A stretch of DNA of 12,834 nucleotides, taken from the NCBI GenBank assembly GCA_030597505.1, contig JAUVRS010000043.1, positions 1 through 12,834 on the forward strand, given 5' to 3'. This DNA is from Desulfobacteraceae bacterium. GTDB lineage: Bacteria; Desulfobacterota; DSM-4660; Desulfatiglandales; Desulfatiglandaceae. Positions 7,685 through 12,834 of the stretch are shown piece by piece. The stretch's first letter is position 1; every line of letters starts with the position of its first letter. The notes beneath the pieces are model-generated. The model was given only the letters and a program-made list of their open reading frames with translations, did no database searches and was not told the origin of the DNA. The position numbers were made by a program, and so were the translations under genes.

Positions 7685-8917
7685 TCATGTAATTTTTCTT
7701 TTCCATCGTTGAAGGAGATATGGTTTTGCGGTTTCAAAGGTAATACAATCATCTTCGATCGCATCTTCCGCCTGTTTGATGGACATCCTTTTGGTCCTCT
7801 TTACAAATGAGAGGGTTCTTCCAAAATAAAGAGGAATCAAAGAATTCATCATCCCATCTCTATCCACAGTCTCCTCCTTGTAGCCAACGGCCATGTCAAA
7901 AAGAACCCGGGCCCACAAATCCGTTGGAAAATTAAATTCCCGCTCCTTCAGATCCTTTATTTCCAAGAGTTTTTTGTAAACATCCTCGGCCAAAAGGCCC
8001 TGCCAGATGTCACCAAACTGGTCAAATCCTCCCCTGAACTGATGGAGCAAATTCTCCTCGTCAACCTCTACCCTGGGGGGCATCTCCACCTCCCCAAGGC
8101 CAAAGCCATATATCGCCGTTGGCTGACTGTATTTTACCTTTGCCCAAAATGTCTCAAAATGGGTCATCAGTGAAGAAATTGTGCCCACCACCTGTCTGAA
8201 CATGGGCCCCAAACTTGATCCGGGATCTTTGGCCCTATGGATCTTTGGCCTCCCCATAAAGGATTGACAGATCTTCACCCGCTGGCTGATGGCCAGAGTG
8301 GTCATCCAGATATCGATCCCAAAATTGGCAACTGCTGTATCCCAACCTTGTCCTTCCAGATAGATCTTTCCCAATTTTCCGCTGAACCCAAAATCCCCGC
8401 CAATGGGTTGTCGGACCCTCCGGCCATATAGGGCCCTTGTCAAAGGATATGCGATCCCTTTTGTTATGGTGCCATCATATTTGTCTCTCACATAAAGGGG
8501 GGCCACATACGAAAATCCGCTAAAAAGCGGTTCACCCAGATGCTTTATCCATTCGGGTGTTATGCTCTGCAGGTCCGCATCCACGACCACTACAGCCCTT
8601 GCCCTGAGATCAACCACCGTCTGAAACAGGTTCTTGAAATTGTTTCCCGTCCCGTTCACACCAGGGGGTGTGGAAAGATAGATCTTGGGGGTTTCGGTTG
8701 GGGTGTTAAGAAAGGCCTCCCTGGTTTTATCGGGAGAATTGTTATCGCAATTGATTATAACGGCGCTCCTATTTTTGAAGTATTTAATCAGCCCCTTATC
8801 CGCCTGCACCAAGGGATAGCCGATTGAATCCGCCTCTTTATATGAGGGGATGCATACCACGATCTCCGCCTCTTTTATCTTATCTGAATTGACCTCGGGT
8901 TTAAATATGTCAGTCAT
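7685..8917 (-). CDS. glycosyltransferase, Ggs- or MggA-like
   Basis: A GT-A fold glycosyltransferase of 410 residues that I place with the glycosylglycerate synthase-like enzymes. It shows an N-terminal nucleotide-sugar segment, IVVCIPSYKEADSIGYPL (19-36), a DXD-type metal motif VVDADL (111-116), QPIGGDFGFS (170-179) and a conserved block KIHRAKDPGSSLGPMFRQVV (225-244). No membrane segments are present, so it is cytoplasmic. Its ATG overlaps the phosphatase gene by 8 bases, with an AAGG site inside that gene, so the two are co-translated. Two activities fit: single-step glucosylglycerate synthase (NDP-glucose plus D-glycerate), or a second transferase that adds another sugar to glucosyl-3-phosphoglycerate or glucosylglycerate, as in mannosylglucosylglycerate synthesis. 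Sequence reading alone does not decide between them. Confidence 0.8.
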   Translation of the reverse strand: MTDIFKPEVNSDKIKEAEIVVCIPSYKEADSIGYPLVQADKGLIKYFKNRSAVIINCDNNSPDKTREAFLNTPTETPKIYLSTPPGVNGTGNNFKNLFQTVVDLRARAVVVVDADLQSITPEWIKHLGEPLFSGFSYVAPLYVRDKYDGTITKGIAYPLTRALYGRRVRQPIGGDFGFSGKLGKIYLEGQGWDTAVANFGIDIWMTTLAISQRVKICQSFMGRPKIHRAKDPGSSLGPMFRQVVGTISSLMTHFETFWAKVKYSQPTAIYGFGLGEVEMPPRVEVDEENLLHQFRGGFDQFGDIWQGLLAEDVYKKLLEIKDLKEREFNFPTDLWARVLFDMAVGYKEETVDRDGMMNSLIPLYFGRTLSFVKRTKRMSIKQAEDAIEDDCITFETAKPYLLQRWKRKIT

Positions 8918-9812
8918 TGGCCCTTCTCTGATCTATTTTGTTCAAAATCCCCAACACGGCTGCGTTCCACCCCTTCGGACCCGCATCCACGGTAACCACT
9001 AATCGTGAGATTTTCTTTTTCAACCCTGGGAACCTCTGTCTTGACCGCACAAGCACGGGAAAATCCGCACGTTCCAGCATCGGGAAATCGTTTGGGCTAT
9101 CCCCCAGCGCAACCGAGACAGTCACCCTGTGCCTCCGTCTGTACCACGTGAGAAGCTTTTCCATGGCCTCCCCCTTGTCATTTTTGCCATGGAGATGATA
9201 AAACCGCCCTCCTGAAGTCACTCTAAGTCCTTTTCTGGCCGCGGCCTCTGAAAGGGTCTCTTTATCCGGCTCCTGTTGATCCAATATGATAAAGGGTTCA
9301 TCAAACTCTCGCATCGCAGCAAGACGAGCACTCATTTTATCAAGGCCTGTCAAAGCAGAAATTTCTTTTATACTCATGTCTGAAAAGCCTCTCATGGGCC
9401 ACCCCAGCTCTTCCCGTATTTCATGAAATCTTTTTATCAAATCAGAGTAAGACAGGCCCATGGTCCATTGCCAAAGGCCGTGATCCCGCTGAGCCTTTTG
9501 GCATTCCTGCGCAGGGGCCTCAATGGCCGTCGGGGGGGGGGCACTAAAAGTCTCCCTGGGGAAAAAAACGCCCCCACCGTTTTCAGAGATAAAGGGATCT
9601 GACAGCGACATTCGACGGCGAAGCACGTCCATTTCCGCCCGGGTCTTGCTGGAGGCAAAAACAACGGGCACCCCACCTCTCCTGCATATATCAAGGGCGG
9701 GCACAGCCTCTTTCCACCCATATGTGGTATGATCCAAAAGGGTACCATCCAGGTCTGTAAAAATAATAAAAAATGGAGGGTCTGACCCTTCGGAGATGGG
9801 ACTTACTCCCAT
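8910..9812 (-). CDS. gpgP: HAD-IIB glucosyl/mannosyl-3-phosphoglycerate phosphatase
   Basis: Removes the phosphate from a glycosyl-3-phosphoglycerate, the second step of two-step glycosylglycerate synthesis. HAD motifs are complete in 300 residues: motif I FTDLDGTLL (D20, D22), motif II with S54-S55 in FASSKT, motif III K213 in NDKGEA and motif IV GDSPNDFPML (237-246). HLHGKNDKG (206-214) and DAGPKGWN (276-283) are typical of the mannosyl-3-phosphoglycerate phosphatase branch. Adjacency to gpgS points to glucosyl-3-phosphoglycerate, or its mannosylated form, as substrate; these enzymes often accept several. The gene lies 59 bases after gpgS and overlaps the next gene by 8 bases. An odd feature is a run of ten C on the coding strand at codons 91-94 (A-P-P-P), in a loop outside the catalytic motifs. 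Confidence 0.88.
   Translation of the reverse strand: MGVSPISEGSDPPFFIIFTDLDGTLLDHTTYGWKEAVPALDICRRGGVPVVFASSKTRAEMDVLRRRMSLSDPFISENGGGVFFPRETFSAPPPTAIEAPAQECQKAQRDHGLWQWTMGLSYSDLIKRFHEIREELGWPMRGFSDMSIKEISALTGLDKMSARLAAMREFDEPFIILDQQEPDKETLSEAAARKGLRVTSGGRFYHLHGKNDKGEAMEKLLTWYRRRHRVTVSVALGDSPNDFPMLERADFPVLVRSRQRFPGLKKKISRLVVTVDAGPKGWNAAVLGILNKIDQRRAND
9532..9541 (-). repeat. homopolymer of ten C in the phosphatase coding strand
   Basis: Ten consecutive G on the plus strand, C on the coding strand, lie inside the phosphatase gene at residues 91-94. As written, the frame stays open through the tract. Loss or gain of one base would shift frame and truncate the protein before motifs III and IV. 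Confidence 0.9.
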
Positions 9813-9871
9813 AAAATCCGTTTCCTATGGCTTCTCAGAAAAATTTTTGAGGATAACCTGCCGTACGATCT

Positions 9872-11233
9872 TCAAAACCGTCTCTTTTCTTCTTCCACAA
9901 CCTCGATCAAATCATAATAAATACGAGGCAATTTGTTGGATACCCGCTCCCAAGACACGGTCTGCGGCATCTCAAACACTTTCTCTTCCGTCTTTCGCTC
10001 AACATTCAAGATGACCTCAGCAAGTCCATTTTCAAGAAAAGGTTTGAAATCAGAATGGGAATTTACAAGTCTCAAAAACCGCTCCGTGATCCTGTAGGTT
10101 TCCGTGAGGGTCTCTCCGGCCTGCAAAATTGAATTACGAAAGACATCCTTGACCAAATATTCTTCCCGATCCCGTTCATAGTTAAGATTACTAAAGCTGG
10201 CGTCATCCGAATATTTTTTTATCTGTTCCTCTCCCAGGGCCTGATATGTAACAGCAAGGCCTCGAAAAAAAGTGTCGGAAATCTCAAGACCCTCCTCTAT
10301 GATGAGGGCGTGCATCAATGTGGTTACGATATCGATCACCATCCGGTTTAGACCTTTCGTCTGATCCTCTTGCGACACCTCCTGATGTTTGTGATCAAAG
10401 GGTTTTTTGGAAAACATGACCTGCGCGGCCGAAGAAGCTTTTCGATAGACCTCAATGAGAGTAAAGATTTCAATTCCCCAGTTTGTTGCAAAACGCATTC
10501 TTTTCAAAAGATCCACATTAAAAGCAACTTCCCCGGAAAGCTGATAGTTAAAGTTCAGCAGGAACTCTATCATACCCAGCATCTTTTCCTCTTTGCTTTC
10601 CGTAAACTTCCGCTTTAGGGCAAGCAGAAGGGGGTCCAGGAGAAGTCGTTTTACCCGCCCGTAAATCTCGTTTCCTTGGATCCTGGCGTAGTAGGCCTTT
10701 GAGAAATCGTAGTTCAGGGCGACCACGGGATAGAATAGCCTGTCCAGTTGCAACCGTTTAAAGGTTCTTATATCAGCATCGAGCAGGCCTATTGATTCAG
10801 CTCCCAATGCAATTGCAATTCCGAAACTGAGAAAAATGTTCTTGCCTTTTCCTGGTTCGTCTATATCGAATCCTGCCTCATTCAGCTGTCTGTAAATTCC
10901 ACTAAATCCAGGGCCTTCATTCCACTGGATCAGATAGTTTTTTATCCCATATGATCTCACAAGCTCCGTCAGTCCTTGCGCATCTTTCTCTTTGGCACGG
11001 TCCAGGCCAAAGATAATCTGGGATAGATATGTCACATCTTTCAGCTGCTTAAGGATGTTCTCAAACACCGGAAGGTTGGAAGGATCGGTGTATTCACTGG
11101 CTAGCAGTGGAATAATCAAGACAGTCTTCTTCCATTTTGAGTGGAGCCTGAGTTGAGATTTCAGGTGCCTTCGATCCTCGTTAAGAATATGGAAGGTTGT
11201 GATCTGTTCGCTTTTTTGAGAAAAATCAGGAAT
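9872..11233 (-). CDS. gpgS: glucosyl-3-phosphoglycerate synthase, GT81-like
   Basis: Transfers glucose from an NDP-glucose donor to D-3-phosphoglycerate, the first step of glucosylglycerate synthesis, in the cytoplasm. With the start proposed here it has 453 residues. Visible are PGKGKN (127-132), GLLDADIR with the D152-A-D154 metal motif (149-156), YQLSGEVAF (230-238), NWGIEIF (251-257) and FDHKHQ (279-284), a layout like GpgS enzymes. The first conventional start in frame is TTG at 11119, but the frame reads on for 38 codons through ITTFHILNEDRRHLK, resembling the usual N-terminus, and is followed by TVLIIPLL. The only good ribosome binding site, AAGGAG, lies seven bases before an ATT codon at 11233. 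No in-frame ATG, GTG or TTG lies between the upstream TAG stop and position 11119. I therefore annotate ATT as the start, with a mutated or misread ATG as the alternative. It is the first gene of a three-gene operon. Confidence 0.82.
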   Translation of the reverse strand: MPDFSQKSEQITTFHILNEDRRHLKSQLRLHSKWKKTVLIIPLLASEYTDPSNLPVFENILKQLKDVTYLSQIIFGLDRAKEKDAQGLTELVRSYGIKNYLIQWNEGPGFSGIYRQLNEAGFDIDEPGKGKNIFLSFGIAIALGAESIGLLDADIRTFKRLQLDRLFYPVVALNYDFSKAYYARIQGNEIYGRVKRLLLDPLLLALKRKFTESKEEKMLGMIEFLLNFNYQLSGEVAFNVDLLKRMRFATNWGIEIFTLIEVYRKASSAAQVMFSKKPFDHKHQEVSQEDQTKGLNRMVIDIVTTLMHALIIEEGLEISDTFFRGLAVTYQALGEEQIKKYSDDASFSNLNYERDREEYLVKDVFRNSILQAGETLTETYRITERFLRLVNSHSDFKPFLENGLAEVILNVERKTEEKVFEMPQTVSWERVSNKLPRIYYDLIEVVEEEKRRF

Positions 11234-11240
11234 GGCTAAA

Positions 11241-11246
11241 CTCCTT
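11241..11246 (-). promoter_or_regulatory. consensus ribosome binding site deciding the gpgS start
   Basis: AAGGAG on the minus strand, seven bases before the ATT codon at 11231-11233. No ATG, GTG or TTG lies at a proper distance in any frame, which makes ATT the best candidate initiator. Confidence 0.6.
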
Positions 11247-11296
11247 GGTCTGGATCCGGTATATGGTTGTCTCTTTTTCCCTATGGTTTTCTGGAA

Positions 11297-11325
11297 AACC
11301 TAGCGGAAACCTGATTCTTTGTCAA
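11297..11325 (-). promoter_or_regulatory. promoter of the gpgS operon
   Basis: On the minus strand, a perfect TTGACA (plus-strand 11320-11325) is followed by a 17-base spacer and TAGGTT (11297-11302). Transcription would begin near 11290, giving a leader of about 57 bases before the ATT start. The consensus -35 and exact spacing suggest sigma70-type expression. No operator was recognised. Confidence 0.55.
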
Positions 11326-11353
11326 CACCACCTACCCCTCGGTTTTGATCGCC

Positions 11354-11382
11354 TTGCCGTTTACTTTTCGCTTGAATATCAA
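11354..11382 (+). promoter_or_regulatory. possible promoter of the HD-domain gene
   Basis: TTGCCG (11354-11359), a 17-base spacer and TATCAA (11377-11382) give a moderate sigma70 match, four of six bases in each box. It would drive the divergent plus-strand gene at 11446 from the region shared with the gpgS promoter. Confidence 0.28.
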
Positions 11383-11445
11383 TTGGGAACCTGATACCTC
11401 TATTTCGATCTCCTCGGTGTAAACTCACTACGGACCTTTCATAAT

Positions 11446-12006
11446 ATGATTCCTTCCATGGACATCTGCTTTCGGCTAATGGATCAGTATCAGATGCTTG
11501 AAAATATCAAGGCCCATTCCGTGTTGGTCGCGAGAGTGGCTCATTTGATTGCAACCGGGCTTCTGGATGCCGGAGTAACCATTTCCGTAAAAAAGACAAT
11601 GGCGGCAGCCCTCCTCCATGACATTGGAAAGACGTCTTGTCTCAATTCCAATAAGGACCACGCTGAAATTGGTAAAAAGATTTGTATTCAAAATAGCCTT
11701 GATGAAATTGCGGATATTGTGGGACAGCATGTGAGACTGAAGAACTATAACCTCGATGAGAGCTGTTCGGAGACGGAAATCGTTTACTATGCAGACAAAC
11801 GCGTGAACCACGATAAAATTGTTCCTTTAAAAGAACGTCTTTCATATATCCTCGCCCGTTACGGCAACAACCAAAAAAAAATCGTCCATGCAATCAAAAT
11901 GAACTTTGATCTCTGTAAGGAGGTAGAAAAAAAACTTTTTAGAAAATTGAAATTTGACCCCGAATCCGTGCCTTACCTGGCAAGAGATGAAAATATGGAG
12001 ATTTAG
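11446..12006 (+). CDS. HD-domain phosphohydrolase
   Basis: A small cytoplasmic protein (186 residues) with one HD/HDIG-type domain, a metal-dependent phosphohydrolase fold acting on nucleotides or other phosphate esters. The metal ligands are in order: H24 in KAHSVLVARVA, H58-D59 in ALLHDIGK, H72, H95 in VGQHVRL and D117 in YYADKRV. The DKRV motif matches the stand-alone bacterial HDIG group. There is no sensor or second domain, so a cyclic-di-GMP GYP-type role is not indicated (no HD-GYP signature). The substrate is unknown. No clear ribosome binding site precedes the ATG at 11446; ATGs at 11458 and 11479 are alternatives that keep H24. It is divergent from gpgS across a shared promoter region of about 210 bases. 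A functional link with the solute genes is possible but not shown. Confidence 0.85.
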   Translation: MIPSMDICFRLMDQYQMLENIKAHSVLVARVAHLIATGLLDAGVTISVKKTMAAALLHDIGKTSCLNSNKDHAEIGKKICIQNSLDEIADIVGQHVRLKNYNLDESCSETEIVYYADKRVNHDKIVPLKERLSYILARYGNNQKKIVHAIKMNFDLCKEVEKKLFRKLKFDPESVPYLARDENMEI

Positions 12007-12069
12007 AACTTCCGGTCCCCCAAACAACTCAGCTTTCCGGAACAATGATGCTTTTATCCGGATGTCCAA

Positions 12070-12150
12070 ATGGATCTGCTTGATCTCACGGCCCTTAAGA
12101 GAACGCTTTTTTCTAAAAAATCAGATTATGAAGAGAAACAAGACCTATGA
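12070..12150 (+). CDS. possible 26-residue ORF coupled to the NUDIX gene
   Basis: A short frame begins with ATG at 12070 and encodes MDLLDLTALKRTLFSKKS and eight more residues. Its TGA overlaps the NUDIX start codon as ATGA, the arrangement of translationally coupled genes. The peptide is charged and helical in character with no hydrophobic segment. The ribosome binding site is weak. It might be a leader peptide, a small protein or chance; no family was recognised. Confidence 0.25.
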   Translation: MDLLDLTALKRTLFSKKSDYEEKQDL

Positions 12151-12671
12151 AACATCATGTCTCTTGTCCCAACTGCGGTAAGATCGTGGAAAAATATCGG
12201 AACCCGGTTCCTACGGTTGATATCATTATCGAAACAAACACCTTCCCCACACAGGACCCGATCTTGGAGAAAGGCACGGGCATCCTTCTCATAAAGAGAA
12301 AAAATCCCCCCACAGGATGGGCCCTCCCCGGGGGATTTGTGGATTATGGCGAAAGCCTTGAATCCGCTGCCCTCAGGGAGGCGGAAGAGGAAACTTCGCT
12401 AAAAATAGACCTTTTGTATCAGTTGGGTGCTTATTCTGATCCAAAGAGGGACCCCAGACAACACACCATCTCCGTGGTCTTTGTAGCAAGGGCCACAGGA
12501 AAACCCAAGGCCGGTGACGATGCCAAAGATGTGGGTGTTTTTTTCCGCAATTCCATCCCGGAACAACTGGCATTTGATCATGCAAAGATCCTGAGAGACT
12601 ATTTCAGAAGGTCTTGTCCAAAAAAGCGAACCTCCGACACCTCGACCCGACACAAAACCGGTTACCCCTGA
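12147..12671 (+). CDS. NUDIX hydrolase, ADP-ribose pyrophosphatase-like
   Basis: Hydrolyses a nucleoside diphosphate linked to another group; the SDPKRDPRQHTISVVFVA segment after the Nudix box resembles ADP-ribose pyrophosphatases. The 174-residue protein begins with a single CPNC pair (C7, C10), a possible half zinc site. The Nudix domain follows from about residue 22, with WALPGGFVDYGE and the box G63-x5-E69-x7-R77-E78-A-E-E81-E82. The glycine near the end of the box is replaced by S84 (EEETSL), while the metal-binding glutamates are intact, so activity is expected. The start ATG at 12147 overlaps the stop of a 26-codon frame. A role in clearing ADP-ribose or NDP-sugars near the glycosyltransferase genes is possible, but this family is often placed independently. 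Confidence 0.88.
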   Translation: MKHHVSCPNCGKIVEKYRNPVPTVDIIIETNTFPTQDPILEKGTGILLIKRKNPPTGWALPGGFVDYGESLESAALREAEEETSLKIDLLYQLGAYSDPKRDPRQHTISVVFVARATGKPKAGDDAKDVGVFFRNSIPEQLAFDHAKILRDYFRRSCPKKRTSDTSTRHKTGYP

Positions 12672-12720
12672 ACCCATTTCATACCATCTCTTCTGTGCCG
12701 CCGGGTGTAAATTTTACGGG

Positions 12721-12739
12721 AAATAATTGATAATTATTT
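12721..12739. repeat. AT-rich perfect inverted repeat after the NUDIX gene
   Basis: AAATAATT and AATTATTT form an 8-base perfect inverted repeat around GAT. Without G or C it is a weak hairpin and more like a protein-binding palindrome or chance. It is the only structure seen in the otherwise empty stretch 12672-12834. Confidence 0.3.
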
Positions 12740-12834
12740 GGAGGAATGTTAATTGCTTGTCACTAGATCCTGATATTTTATTCCATGTGTCCAACATTGA
12801 GGGTTCCGGATCTTGATTGCCAAGCAAGACTTGA

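Noticed and set aside
12727..12750. TTGATA with a TTAAT-like -10 near the right edge
   Set aside because: Spacer is too short or the -10 too poor, it overlaps an AT-rich palindrome, and no gene follows within the window.

Overview
The window looks like chromosomal DNA of a Gram-negative bacterium of moderate G+C. An outer-membrane TolC-family protein, an FtsEX-EnvC module and an S41 protease with an N-terminal membrane anchor indicate a diderm cell. The ftsE-ftsX-LytM-ctpA order and the NUDIX and glycerate kinase types suggest a deltaproteobacterial (Desulfobacterota-like) source. That placement is inference only. No tRNA, rRNA, IS element, phage gene or CRISPR array was seen.

Left part (1-6175), minus strand. 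Read 5'->3', five genes follow one another: a TolC-family outer-membrane protein, ftsE, ftsX, an EnvC-like degenerate LytM activator and a CtpA-type S41 protease. ftsE and ftsX overlap by 4 bases, and ftsX and envC are 12 bases apart. This is a cell-division and peptidoglycan-remodelling block. FtsEX is expected to drive EnvC, which activates cell-wall amidases. CtpA probably trims or degrades periplasmic cell-wall factors. A 365-base gap between envC and ctpA holds a good minus-strand promoter, so ctpA can probably be transcribed separately. Bases 1-163 hold no gene.

Middle part (6242-11325). A plus-strand class II glycerate kinase has its own promoter. It meets, tail to tail with one base between stop codons, a three-gene minus-strand operon: a glucosyl-3-phosphoglycerate synthase (GpgS, GT81-like), a phosphatase of the mannosyl/glucosyl-3-phosphoglycerate phosphatase family, and a second glycosyltransferase related to glucosylglycerate or mannosylglucosylglycerate synthases. 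Together these look like a pathway for a glycerate-based compatible solute: glucosylglycerate, or a further glycosylated form such as mannosylglucosylglycerate. The glycerate kinase could return released glycerate to glycolysis.

The most unusual detail is the start of gpgS. Its conserved-looking reading frame runs 38 codons beyond the first conventional start. It begins at an ATT codon with a consensus AAGGAG seven bases upstream, and a consensus-like promoter lies further upstream.

Right part (11354-12834), plus strand. A small HD-domain phosphohydrolase is divergent from gpgS. A possible 26-codon ORF follows, overlapping the start of a NUDIX hydrolase (ADP-ribose pyrophosphatase-like). The last 163 bases hold no gene, only a short AT-rich palindrome.
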